The notes beneath the pieces were generated by a model. The model saw nothing but the letters and a program-made list of their open reading frames with translations. It searched no databases and was not told the origin of the DNA. Of a stretch of DNA of 64,000 nt, positions 47,851 through 60,200 are shown piece by piece (position 1 is the stretch's first letter; each line of letters begins with the position of its first letter). The DNA is taken from NCBI RefSeq assembly GCF_025698545.1, contig NC_068571.1, forward strand, positions 49,881,733 to 49,945,732, written 5' to 3'. Made by a program: the position numbers and the translations under genes. This stretch comes from Gossypium raimondii. Taxonomy: Eukaryota; Streptophyta; Magnoliopsida; Malvales; Malvaceae.

Positions 47851-50705
47851 ATGAGTGAACGTACTAGTGTTGTTATTTACTATAATGGTGAGGTTTGTCA
47901 CACCGAGAACGGGGTTGTTTTTTTTATCGGAGAATACAGTGCGACTGGTTTTTAACCAGAACATAGATTTGACAGAACTTCGTAAAAGCATTAGGCGCAA
48001 AATATTTGGAACGACACTAATGAAAGTTCTGTCTATTACGTATCGACTTTGTTCTTCTATTGATCCGGTGACATATGACTCGTTCAACATAAGAGGTGCT
48101 CGTAGCTCGGAGGCAATGGTGCAGACTCATCTCGCTAGTGGAGCACCGTATATTAAGTTATACGTACAATTTACATCACCAAATGATGCAGTTGCGACTG
48201 GTGTTCGAGAGGTATACGCGACCCCTGCCCGACACTCGGTTAGTGGGTTACAAAACACGGTGCAGCACATGTTTGGTAGCGGTGTCGAATACACAACCCC
48301 TACACGACACTCTGTCGGTGGATGAGACATGCACCTCGGTGGGTCGATATTTGATGCTGAAAATACGTATTAGGGAACAGCATCAACTTCTACTGGTTGG
48401 CAATCTACATCCAATTGGGGACATTATGAAACGCCCAGAAAAATGGATGATGTGCTCCCCTACGACGTCCACCGGTGAGAGGACCTCGTACGTTGCAGAT
48501 GATGGTGGCTTAGAATATGACTCTAATGTGGATACACCTCGAGAGCCCGGGACCGATGGTGCAGAAGTTGGATTATTTTCTGAACCGGAGCCTATTCCAA
48601 CCGAACCTGAAGATGTTAAAAGGGGTTTAGATGAAGAAGAAGATCCACGATTCAGGGCATACTCACCTCCAGCCCACATGTATAATGTCGATCTATCTGC
48701 AGATGATTCGTTGGAGTTTTTAGACCTACTACACCAGTTGCGTGATCATACAAGTTCGGTACTAGATTCGGGTGAATTTGAAGTTGGTAATCAGTTTTCC
48801 AACAATGATAGTTTTATTGGTGCTTTGAAACAACATAGCATCAATAACAGCGTAAACTACCACGTCGTTAAGTCCAAAACTGATAAGTTTGAGGCTAAGT
48901 GTGTAGTACAAGATGGTACTTGTTCATGGAAAATATACGCAGAGTTGTGGAGGTTAAAAAGTACAATGGTCCACATACATGTGTTGCAGGTACAATATTT
49001 AGGGTTTCTAAATAATACTGTTATTATGTAATGTTGCATTATTTAATGTACTCCGTTTATAGGTATTTTACAAGATCATCCCAAGATGGATTCAGCTATG
49101 TTAGCTAGCTTGATACTGCCCATATTGAAGGCAGATCCTAGGACTTCAGTACCGGTGTTAATTGCCAATATTCGTAGCCAAATAGGGTATACGCCCTCTT
49201 ACCGTAAGACTTGGATAGCTAAGCAGAAGGCGTTGGAGAAGATGCATAGTGGGTGGGACGCCTCATATAATGAAATATGGCAGTGGTGTCAAGTGCTAGA
49301 GAGATACGTCCCAGGTTACATAACAGACCTTCAAACCGAACATGCGTACTACAACGACTGATTGCTACGTGGATGCCAAGTATTCAAATGCCTATTTTGG
49401 AGCTTTAAGCAATGCCGAGACGCATTTTCATACTGCGAGCCATTGGTACAATTTGACGGTACCTTTATGTTCGGTAGATATACCCATCGACTATTGGTAG
49501 CAGTGGCACATGATAGCAGTGGGAGAATTCTTCCGTGCGTTTGCAATAACACCAGGTCAGCTAATGATTGGGATTTCTTTCTATCTAGGCTAATGAGGTA
49601 TGTGTGCCCCCAACCTGATATCTGTGTTATTCGGATCGGGGCACCGCCATACTAGTTGCAATTGATCGATAGGAAAGCTTATGGCAGCGCACACACCATC
49701 TGTATTGCCTAAGGCACGTTGCTTCTAACTACTATAGACAATATCCATCTAAGACTGAACGACGACAAGTGACCAACATGGGTATTTAGTCTCTATTAAT
49801 ATAATTTCGTTTGTCATTTTAAATTTATTCTAATTGAAATAGTGGTATGTAATATTTGCTATGAACTTATATTGGCAGGGTATGAAACAAATAAAGATCG
49901 TTTTCATGAGATGTTGACAGTTTTACGTTCAATTAACGGCGAAAGCGCGGACTACCTTTGCAACATACCTTTCGAACAGTGGGCACAAGCATACGATGGC
50001 GGCCTACGATATGGTCATATGACCTCAAACTTGGCTAAATATATAAATTATGTTCTAAAAGGAACGCGTCATCTACTGATAACATCGGTTGTGCGAGAGA
50101 CATATTTTCGTTTAGCGGCGCTATTTCCAAAACGAGTAGAGAATTATGCAGGCCAGATGCAGGGAGGCCATGTATGGTGTAGTAAGGTAATGCAAGAAAT
50201 TAACAAGGCTAATGCGCGGGCGAACACCATGCATACAGTCTGTCACGACCGAGATAACTTATGGTTTCGCGTGACAGAGTTTGACAGGCAGCACCAACGT
50301 GTTATTGGCGGGCAATATCGGGTACACTTGCGAAATATAACTTGCGACTGTGGGATGTTTTACGCACTTCATTATCCATGAGCTCATGTAATTGCAGCTT
50401 GTTAGAATCTCCGTCTGGATCCGATGAGCTATGTCCACGCAGTGTACAAATTAGAAAACATGTATAACATCTGAAGACACATATTCCCACCGGTCCCAGA
50501 TGAACGTAAGTGGTCGTCTGTATCGCGTGCTCCCTTTAAGCTGTTACCGGATAGAGAATTGCATCGCAAACCAAAGGGTCGACCTTGCTCGACTAGAATA
50601 CGTAACAATATGGATATCTGAGAAATAGCCAGTCAACATAAGTTGTGCGGATGGTGTAGGAACCCAGACCATACAAGCTGATCATGCCCAAATCGCAATA
50701 GTTGA
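47851..50705 (+). pseudogene. mudrA-type MULE transposase, inner element (broken)
   Basis: Starts ATGAGTGAACG (MSERTSVVIYYNGEV). A run of 8 T near 47928 shifts the frame early; the PB1-like segment (LVFNQNIDLTELRKSIRRK) continues in another frame. Then come an acidic region (48540-48660), the MuDR N-terminal domain (48830-48960), the DDE domain (LVQFDGTFMFGRYTHRLL at 49448; DWDFFLSRLMRYV at 49568), a region with WAQAYDGGLRYGHMTSNLA (49980), a SWIM region (CDCGMFYALHYP, stop, AHVIAAC) and a zinc knuckle with a stop (50640-50705). The second catalytic Asp is absent (CVIRIGAP) and the Glu of the NLAE motif is Lys (NLAKYIN). Inactive. Confidence 0.87.
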
Positions 50706-51041
50706 ACGTTATTGTAACAAACTTTGTATTATTTATATTTTTTAAATCAAAAATTGTTACAAATATTCAAAATAGTGACTTATTTAAAAGAAAATCTATT
50801 TTATTAAAAATATTAAAGTAAATTACGATTAGTTTATTCAAAACAACGTTTTATTTTATTAAATGAAATATATAGAAATATTCAACATATTGCCTTATTT
50901 AAAAGAATTTCTATTTTATTAAAAGTGTAAAAGTAAATTTCTATTTTAGTACATAAAATAATATAAAAGAATTTCTATTTTATTACATTAAATAAGATCA
51001 AAATATTCAAAATGTTTGTACAAATATATTAAAATAGCTTC

Positions 51042-53210
51042 TCAATCTCCATGGCCGCCAGACTCAGTGCCACATGGCGGCCGTCGAAGGTTACGCGCTG
51101 GATTCCTTCTTTGTCCAGCTTCCGAAGGGGGTTGTGGTTGATCCGGCGGGGATTCTGGTTTCTCCGGTAGGGTATCTGGTTGTCGGTGTTAGGACGATGA
51201 GCCACCTTGATAGAATAATGACTGTGGAGGTGTTTGCATCACCAATGGCGAAGTTGTTTGAAACCCATATGGTGATGGGGATTGGTAAAAAGTAGAGCTC
51301 CTCGACAGCCCCTCTTGCAATCCCTCGTGCGATACTGGCATATACATCGGCGGTCCAATCGGCGTAATTAAAAATAAAGATGAACCGGGCCATTGACTCC
51401 AACCTGCCATAGGACTCGGAAAAGGAAACATATAAGGGTTAGGATATATAAAAGGGTTAGGATACGCACCTGGCATCATTTGAAAAAGTTGTGTCGTGGG
51501 TATCGTTCGTTGAACTGTTGGGTCGGGTGACTGTGTCGGTGCTCTCGTTGGGCCTGGTAATTGAATGGCCGCTGATGATGGGCCGGGTGATTGTCTGGGC
51601 CTTGTTGATGGGTCTGCGTCGTCGTCCCTTCGTCTTAGATTTAAAGGCCCACGTCATTCCCTTTGGACACATAATTGCTGCTACCCCTCCTCTGCCGATA
51701 GTAAATACGGCTTGCCATGGATCCTAAACTATGGCATGTCTTTCAGCACGCACGCTAACTCCGGAACGATGATCGGTTCTCTAGTAGGTATATAATCATA
51801 CCGATCTTCCCACATTTGGATGTAGTACGACTAGAATCTCGGCCAATCCGTATGCAATTGTCGTAGATCGATTTTGTAGTGATCATCAAACACCTCAGGT
51901 GCCACGGGAATCAGTTGTCTACATCCAAATTGTCGTAACACTCTATCTAACTGGTGCATCTCCACGGTCGCATAGTTGATCAACGCGACTTTCACCTGCC
52001 AAGCGTTTGGATTTTAGAAGTACTCATCCGGAATTACTACCCGAATTGTTGGATCCTCGTATGGTGTCCATTGAAACTATATGAACATGATGGAAATATT
52101 AGTTATATATATAATACTAAATACTAAATACTAAATACCAATCGACTAGCTCATGATGGAAATATCAATTTTATTTAATACTTACTTGTGCTTCCGACTG
52201 TTGGTCTAATAGAAGCCATATATCTTCAAGAGAGGTAGGTAATCGAGCATAACTTGCCGGATGGTTCCACCTAATTAAATAAATTTTTAGCATACTATTA
52301 TTTTAAAAATCTACGTAATAATTGTAAAATCTAATATAAAATTTACCTCGTTATGAGTGGAAATGTATATGGGTGATCTACTCGAGGACGTAAAAATGGA
52401 AAGCGAAACCGTGCCCATGACTGCAGTAGTGACAGGCAACCTCTGACTTTCGCTTTACTCGGTCGCGTCGCCCCGCACATCTCCCGATATAATGTTGCCA
52501 GCACGGCAGACCCCCAACTCAATTCACCAGTTGCTCTAAAATCAACGAGTTTCAGCAGCCATCTTAGATGTACGAGGTTCCGTGACAAGTCCGGCATCAG
52601 ATAACCTCTATTTATCTGAAGAATGTATGCCCGAGCATATCAGATTCTTTCTACTTCGGTTGAATCATCATCCGGATTCGGGAATGTGTCTCGTAACCAG
52701 CCCATCTAGATCCGACCTCCGTTAAATTTCTCTGGAATAGCGCCCAAAAGCTCGTAGCACACTGCTCCCCAATCGCCAGATTGAACAGACCCGGTGACTG
52801 TGTACCCGTCCACCGGCAATCCCAATTGTAGATTGACATCTTCCAAAGTGATAGTGCACTCTCCACATGGAAGATGGAATGTGTGCGTCTCGGGTCTCCA
52901 CCTCTCAATCAACGCACTGATAAGTTTCGGGTCCAACTTGCATCTCCGGCCTACCGTCGCCACGTGCCAAAAACCCGCTTCCCGCAGGTAATTCTCTAGC
53001 AACGGTGATGGAGGACCATGCTTATTACGGATATAGCATTCCAATATCCGATCTATAGACTTTTATAACAAATAATAAATTAATAATTATTTAAAATTGC
53101 ATAAATAAAAAAATCTTAAAAAATATTTAAAAAATAAATTTAACACTTACCATTTTCATTTGTTCGACGGATATGTGCTTGTTATCAAGACGAATCAATT
53201 CTCCGGCCAT
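51042..53210 (-). pseudogene. Plant mobile domain (PMD/MAIN-like) gene of the inner MULE (nearly intact)
   Basis: Exon 1 is 53210-53151 (MAGELIRLDNKHISVEQMKM, exactly 20 codons, donor GTAAGTG). Exon 2 starts at 53059 and holds the PMD: YLREAGFWHVATVG, LISALIERWRPETHTFHLPC, GECTITLEDVNLQLGLPVDG, then LVHLRWLLKLVDF, GSAVLATLYREMC and LLQSWARFRFPFLRPR, ending at about 52346. A small exon (52263-52187) encodes WNHPASYARLP, and a last exon holds QWTPYEDPTIR, FGCRQLIP and a long Pro/Gln/Ser-rich tail to 51042. Exon 2 has two in-frame stops (TAG near 52707, TGA near 52645), and the last exon has at least three more stops or shifts. Less decayed than the outer copy, consistent with a younger insertion. 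Its stop lies 336 bp from the transposase stop. Confidence 0.87.
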
Positions 53211-53639
53211 TGCTAAATTCGTACAAATTTTTACGATTTAAAAAAATTAAAAAAATTAAATTTTCTTTAAAATAATTAAAAATAGGGATTTAAGATAAAT
53301 TTGAGAGGAAATTGAGAGCAAATATGGATTTGAGAGAAATTTGGAAGGAAATTGATAGCAAATTGAGAGGAAATTGAGAGAATAATTGAGAAAGGATTAA
53401 TTTGTGAAAAAAATGAAGGGGTGGGGGTATTTATAGTTTTTTTTTACTGTTGGGGGGCCAACGGTCAAAAAAATGACCGTTGGTACTGTTCACGCGCAGG
53501 GAAAACGCGTCCCCAGGGATGTGCTGACGTGGCAGGAAAATGTGTCCACGTAAGCGCGTTTTCTGTCCACGTGGACAAAGTGCGCCCTTGAGGACGCGTT
53601 TTGTTGCCACGTTAGTAGAAAGCGAGCTGATGTGGACGC

Positions 53640-53732
53640 GCTTTTACGGTAAGGGCCATTCCGGTAAATAATTATTTACCGGGCCCATTTCGGTAATTAT
53701 TTAAAAAAATGGCTTTTAATGGTAATTTTCCC
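53640..53732 (-). repeat. Right terminal inverted repeat of the inner MULE
   Basis: Complement of 46660-46746. The outer neighbour on the element side is a GC-rich stretch with ACGCGT, GTCCACGTGGAC and GACGCG words. Confidence 0.9.
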
Positions 53733-53764
53733 TTAAAATGATAATAAGTAAAAGGTATTGGTTT

Positions 53765-53807
<43 letters not shown>

Positions 53808-55249
53808 ACATACCAACTTAATTATTGTCAAAAATATAATTTATTTTTTGCATAGAAGGAATAAAAAATTCATTTATAATATTTTATAAAAAACATAAAA
53901 TAAAATCTAAATACATAAACTCTTATTCTCAATTATAAAATCTTAAAAAATTAGAACATATAAATTAATTCCTAATTTATCTCATTAATTCCAACTTAAT
54001 GGTCCGATTCACAAATTTCATATCAATGGTTTCATCTTTTACCTACATAAAAATAAAAAATTAAAATAATCAAAATAACATGCCAAATAAATTACATAAA
54101 AATATATCTAATCAACCTAAAACACACATAACAAATAAATTGCATAAAAAATAATAAATAAAGTTTTTTCTAACTTTATTTTAATCTATTTAAAATTAAA
54201 AAATCTTAATTTAATAAATAATTATTTCGGAAATATTGTTTCCCAACTTTTTCTTTTGAGAGCTTATCAAGGAATCTAATGAATGATCTTTGGGAATTAC
54301 TAGCAACTAAAAAAGATTAAAAAATCTTTTAATTTTGAGAAGGAAAAATAATTAACAGAATAATAACAAACTTATTTATAACAATATTTAAACCAATAAT
54401 ATTACCTTCAAAGTATAATTTGATATTTATATATAAATTTTAAAAAATATTATTACCTTATATTTTATTTATATCATGAGTGTAATCATAATATATAATA
54501 TATAATATGCTTGACATGCCAACTTTAAGGTAAGTGGATCCCATTATTGATTATGTTATTATTATAGGTTTTGTCAAGGAGTGATTTTAGGCCATTTTAA
54601 AAAATTTTCTATCATCAATTAATATATTAAAAAGATTATTCTCTATTTATATTTGGGAAGCAAGTTATTTGATATAATACATTTTGTAACAAAATCTACT
54701 TTTGAATCTATAAAATTTGGTAAATTGAATCCAAATTATATATTATCTTTATCTTTTTGAATCTATAAGATTTGGTAACATAAATAGGTTTTTTACTTCA
54801 ATAAATATTAAAAATAAATTATGAATGAATGAAAATATAAAATAAATACAAACATACCTTAATAGCTCTTTTTAACCAAATAATACCTTACAAAAATAAA
54901 GTTAAAAATTAAATCCAATTAAATCAACAATAATAAAAACAAAAATAAATTAAATTAACATTAATTTATAACAAAAAAATACCTTTTCTTAAACACCTAA
55001 TCTTCTCTAAACAACAAACTCTCCTTTCCTTTTCTATTTATTTTTTTCCCTTCTCTTTCTCTTTCCCTCTCTTGATTATGTTTTTCTTTTTTTCCTTATT
55101 TCTTTTTCCCTTCCCTTCCCGCCCTCTCTTTCTCCTTCTTCTTCTCTCTTTTCTTCTTCTTTCTCTCTTTCGACTGGCAAAAAACGGCCATTGGGGGACC
55201 TTATAATGGTCCCCAAACAAGTCACGAGCCTTCAAAGTGACATGTCCCA
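53733..55249. other. Right arm of the outer MULE, AT-rich, noncoding
   Basis: Contains a (TA)n microsatellite (about 53769-53803), AT-rich noncoding sequence with the direct-repeat partner of 46490-46600, and a polypyrimidine tract (about 55020-55180). Confidence 0.6.
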
Positions 55250-55506
55250 TTGTGCAGTAACCGGTGCCACCTCTGGGGAAGGCGTGATCAGTGCCGCCTC
55301 TTCCCCAGGCGTGACCGGTGCTGTCCCGTCACATCACCACTTTTTTTTGTCAATTTATTTTTTTAACAGTTTTGTTTTTTTTTTTGTCAGAACTAGGGTG
55401 GTGCCGCCTATGCACCACCCTCCACCACTCTAAATGTACCATTTTGGTACATAATTTTTAAAAGATGCAATTTTGATTTTTTTAATATTATTTTAATAAA
55501 AAACCC
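55250..55506 (-). repeat. Right terminal inverted repeat of the outer MULE
   Basis: Complement of 40819-41080. Holds a roughly 27-bp direct duplication (GTGCCACCTCTGGGGAAGGC / GTGCCGCCTCTTCCCCAGGC). Confidence 0.85.
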
Positions 55507-55989
55507 AAAATATGAAGTAGATAAAAGGGTAATTTACCATGGAAAATATATTCAGACGTCCCATTTTACTTTTAAATTGCCTAATTTAAATAATTTGTAT
55601 TATTAGTTTGGATATTGTTAAAAATATTTTTTTAAAATTTTTATGATAATTTCATAGTAGCACTTCAACTTTTACTACATATTTTTATATTAAATTAAAA
55701 TTAATGATGAAAATATAAGATGAAAATTTTAAAATTTAAGATTCACATTTATCAAATAATTTATTTATATCCAAGGTTTAATTTTAATAACAGACTAAGC
55801 AGTTTTTAAATTCAGGTTTAATATTTATTAAGTTCAGCATTTAATTTTCAATATATTTTTCCAGTTTATCAAATGGCACATTAAAATTTTTTAAAATATG
55901 TAGTGATATACTTTTATTCATATATATACATTTCGAAAAATAGAGGACTAAAAGATTAAATTATTAAATCCATTAAAACACATAGCACA

Positions 55990-56460
55990 AGGACTTTATA
56001 TAGCATTTGACCTATATTACAAAATCCCAATATATATTTTCTGCCAAATTGTACCTTTCGAATTTTAAAATTTAATATTGACCTAAATGATAGGTATTAA
56101 ATTTGTTAAATTAAATTTCAAATTAATCCTATACTATGCATTTGTCATCAAATTAGCCTTTAATTTGATTTTTAATCCATATACTTTTTAAACTTTGAAA
56201 TTTCAATTCTAACTCTAATTTTAACTCAAAGGGTAGCAATTAAACTGATTAACTAAAATGAGAATTTTTGTGAATATTATGTGGAAATGCAAGCTAATAT
56301 GATATTAAGAATATGATAATATGCTTGTCGCATAAAAATTTGAAACAATAGAATTTAACTTAATAAATTTTATCAAGATTAAAAGTTCAAATTTAAGAAA
56401 AACAAAGAAAGAGTGATCAAAATAAAATTTATAAATTAAATGTATAATTTACACATATTA
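55990..56460 (+). repeat. Dispersed ~450-bp AT-rich repeat, copy 3
   Basis: Same family and orientation as 22193 and 25885 (CCTATACTATGCATTTGTCA, TTTAATCCATATACTTTTTA, GATAATATGCTTGTCGCATA). Confidence 0.5.
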
Positions 56461-56489
56461 AAAGGATTAATAGCAACATTTGACCCTTA

Positions 56490-57235
56490 TATTTTTAACA
56501 AAAATCCCGATATTAGTCCACTGATCTCATTTTATAAATTATTTTTCCCTTGTTTGCAAATGAAAGAGAAAGCAATGGGAAAATATGAAAACGTTAGGAG
56601 AGGAAGGATTGAAGGATAGGATTGAGAATATAATTCATATTTGGCGTATATCAGACTACAGATATATATATATATATATGGTTACTAAATACTTACCATA
56701 GTATAGTCTATTGAGAGAGTGTGATTCAATTCATGGAGATTTGCGCCTTTGAGCAAAAGAGAGAGGAAGATCTTTCATTATATCAGCAAAATCAGGTTGA
56801 TTTAAAAGCAAAGGCGGCGAGAATTTATTGATATGATGTATCTGATATAAACAGCAACCCCATATCATTCATACACATTACCCCTCTCACTCTCCCTTAT
56901 ATTTTTTATTTTATTTCATCTTCCTTCTGGCTTTCTTGCCTGCTTTCTTCCACAAACAAAACACTCTTTTCTCTCTCTCTGACGACACCTCTGTGCTTTG
57001 CTTCTTTTCAGACTTTGGTCCCTTTTTCCATTTATTTTTCTGGGTTTTGTTTATTTTCCAGAGTGATAATTTGTTTGGTGATTAAATATTAAATGCCATG
57101 AATGTCATCATAAAGTTATGAACATAGCTCAGTTTCTTGAGATTGTTTGAAGGGTGGTGTTTTTTTTTATTTTTTATTATTTCCTCTATTGTTTCTTCTC
57201 ATTTTTAAGTTATTTTCGGCAAAAGAACAACAAAA
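56490..57235 (+). promoter_or_regulatory. Probable promoter and 5' UTR of the NPY gene
   Basis: A (TA)n run (56662-56680), then a CT-rich leader (56880-57010: CCCCTCTCACTCTCCC, CTCTTTTCTCTCTCTCTGAC) and AAAGAACAACAAAA just before the start codon. The exact transcription start is not determined. Confidence 0.45.
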
Positions 57236-60200
57236 ATGAAGTTTATGAAGCTTGGCTCGAAGCCTGACGCCTTCCAAGTTGATGGCAAATGTATCAGGTA
57301 AATATATGGCTTTCACTTGCATTCCTTTTCTTCTACAACAAATCACTTCAAAATTTTCTTCCATGCTTGTTTCTTCTTCAACAAAACAATGCTACTCTTC
57401 CCCATGCTTGTTTCTTAACATGCTATTCATCTTTGATTAAATTTGGTTATGTTTTAGTTCATTATATTTTACTTTTAACTTGATAATTTTGCATGCTGTT
57501 TATGGAAATTTATCTTTGTTATAAGAACTGATTCTTACACTCCTTGAAGGGTTTATGATATCGTATATTCCTTAAGAATAAAGGAAACTTTTAGTTTATA
57601 CCCCATAAGGAACTTTATTAACAAGTAATTTTCTTGATTTCCTTTCGGCTTGGTGACAGATTAAAGCACATGGGTGTTTTTCATTACAAGTATAGTTCTT
57701 TCTTTTTGGTTTGGTTTTTGTTGGGGGAATATTGAAGTGTGAAAAAAGAGATGGGTTTATGTGGGAAGTGGTCCAGCTGTTGTAACCTGTCCTCTTTTTC
57801 ATCAGTTAGTGGTCCAAACTCCAAATGTGGGAGAAAAGGCATGTTGTGAGCAGGCCTTTAATCGTTGCAAGAATTCTTTACCTGTAAATAATTGCATGTT
57901 CCAGGCATTTCCCATCTCCCAACGAGGAGCAAGCTCGGATTCTACCCCATTACATGTCCTAAAGTATCTTCCCCATGACAGCAACTTCTCATAACTCAAT
58001 CAGTTTATCAGTGTGTTGCTAAGGACAATAATTTGTATAGGAGGGTTAGTTTAGTGCCTTGGACTTTACACTTTGATTTGGGATTCCATACACTCTTTGT
58101 GCAAAAAGTAAAATACTTGAATAATAATGCTAATACTATACTTCCGGGCTTTTGGTTTGTTATACATGTTTTTCTTATGAAAGGGGCTATAAGCAAACCT
58201 AAAAACTTATTTGAGAAGATATCATATAATGTCTCAAGATCCAGTCCATTGATTAATAGCTAACTTCGGTTTATGTGGATGGCGAAAAACTTTTGACATA
58301 TCATCTATAACCTTGGTTCTTTGGCTAGAGCCACTAGGCAAAATTAGCTCTCTCATTTTTATTTATTTATTTATTTTTAAGTCTTATCTTCATCTTGCTA
58401 TTGTCTTCCTTATGAATGCAATTTCTGGTGTAAGTAAGCCGTAACAGAAAATGTCTGTTGATGCAGGCATGTCACATCTGATTTGGCAACTGATATCATC
58501 ATTAAGGTTGGCGACCTGAAATTTTACCTTCACAAGGTTTGCTCAACAATCCCTTTTTAATCTTCATGCTTCTTTTCTATAGATTCTGTATTTCTAGCTT
58601 GGTATTGGTATTTGGTTGATGTTTACGTAGTTTTCTTTCTAAATTCCACTTGACATTCATGAAAAATCTAAATGTACTTTTTTTCTTCAAAATAACTAAA
58701 ATATTGCTATTGTTACCATTTCATGGGTCTAAGCATGCCGAATTTTGTCAATGAAGCTTTAGTTTATTCCATGGAATCTTGTAGAATAGTCATATACCAT
58801 GCAATAGTTTTTGCAGACGTTGCCTCAGATGACTCTACAGCAATGTAGTGGGAGAGCTGACATCTTTTTTTCTCTATATTTTGATCTCCTCTCGGCTAAA
58901 CCGAAGCTTTACATTTATGAATAAGTTCTAGAATGCTCTGTCTGTGGAAAGCAGCCGGTTAACTTTTATTTATTAATTACAGTTTTATGTGCCTTGCAGT
59001 TCCCTTTATTGTCTAAGAGCAACCACATGCAAAAACTAGTGCAGAAAGCCAGTGAAGATAACTGTGATGAAATTAATATGGTTGATTTTCCTGGTGGGCC
59101 AAATGCATTTGAAATTTGTGCAAAATTCTGTTATGGGATGGCTGTTACTTTAAATGCTTACAATGTTGTCGCTGCACGTTGTGCTGCCGAATACCTAGAG
59201 ATGACTGAGGATGTTGATCGAGGTAATCTGATTTTTAAAATCGAAGTCTTTCTTATCTCTAGTATATTCCACAGTTGGAAAGATTCCATTATTGTTCTAA
59301 GAACCGCGAAGTCTCTTCTACCATGGTCTGAAAACCTGAAGATTGTTGGAAGATGCATTGATTCCATTGCATCTAAGACCTCTGTGGATCCGGCGAACAT
59401 CACATGGTCCTACACCTATAACCGGAAATTATCAGTACAGGACAAGATAGTTGGTGACAGTATGAAACTTCAAGAGAAGATTGAGTCTGTCCCGAAGGAT
59501 TGGTGGGTTGAAGATATATGTGAGTTAGAGATTGATCTGTACAAGCGAGTCATGACTGCTGTGAAATCAAAGGGAAGAATGGATGGTGCAGTCATTGGTG
59601 AGGCACTGAAAACTTATGCTGTCAGATGGTTGCCGGATTCTGTCGATGCGTTGGTTTCTGGTGTACATTCATGGAGAAACAAATTACTAGTGGAAACAAT
59701 TGCGTGCTTGTTGCCTTCGGATAATGGTGTGGGTTGTTCGTGTAGTTTCTTGCTGAAGTTGTTGAAAGTTGCTGTTTTGGCTGGGATTGATGATTCATCC
59801 AAGGAAGATTTAGTGAAGAGGATAAGTTTAAAGTTGCATGAAGCTTCGGTTAAAGATTTATTAATCCCGGCACGGTCTCCCCAAACTACCTTATATGATG
59901 TTGGAATGGTGCAGTCTATAGTGAACCAGTATATGACGCATGAACAACGTAGTCAAGATGTAGAACCTGGAAAGAGTGCTGGTTTTGTACTAGGGCATGG
60001 ATCCTTGTTGAGTGTTGGTAAACTGATTGACGGGTATCTTGGAGAAATTGCACACGACCCGAATCTTTCTCTTACCAGTTTCATTGACTTGTCTTGTTCT
60101 GTCTCCGAGCTTGCTAGACCAGTTCATGATGGACTCTATAAAGCCATTGACATCTACCTGAAGGTAAGCTTTTACACTATTGAGCCAATTTCATTGATCT

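Larger units (their letters stand above)
46660..53732 (+). mobile_element. Inner Mutator-like element (7.07 kb) nested in the outer MULE
   Basis: Left end GGGCAAATTACCATTAAAAG, right end (complement) GGGAAAATTACCATTAAAAG. Inverted repeats of about 85 bp include AATAATTACCGAAATGGGCC and GGTAAATAATTATTTACCGG. The flanks TTAAAATAA (46651-46659) and TTAAAATGA (53733-53741) are a 9-bp duplication with one mismatch. It has the same gene plan as its host: transposase (plus), PMD gene (minus), convergent. Subterminal regions are CpG-rich and palindromic. A hAT MITE sits at 46964-47362. Confidence 0.9.
40819..55506 (+). mobile_element. Outer Mutator-like element (MULE), 14.7 kb including a nested MULE
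   Basis: The ends AGGATTTTTATTAAAATAAT and (complement) GGGTTTTTTATTAAAATAAT begin terminal inverted repeats of about 260 bp that align base for base over their first 85 bp or so. The flanks AAAATATTA (40810-40818) and AAAATATGA (55507-55515) form a 9-bp target duplication with one mismatch, the hallmark of Mutator insertion. Inside are a mudrA-type transposase (plus) and a convergent PMD gene (minus), both decayed. A second MULE occupies 46660-53732; without it and its duplicated 9 bp the element would be about 7.6 kb. A segment of about 100 bp (CAACTCAATGGTCC...TTTTACCTACATAAAA) is present both before (46490-46600) and after (53988-54095) the insertion, so the outer element had an internal direct repeat. 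Confidence 0.88.

Noticed and set aside
48096..49031. 311-codon frame taken as a separate gene
   Set aside because: It mixes frames of the inner MULE transposase: only parts (acidic linker, MuDR N-terminal domain) match the family, and its start is out of frame with the true N-terminus.
55038..55250. Lys/Arg/Glu-rich 70-codon frame on the minus strand
   Set aside because: Low-complexity product of a polypyrimidine tract inside the outer MULE.
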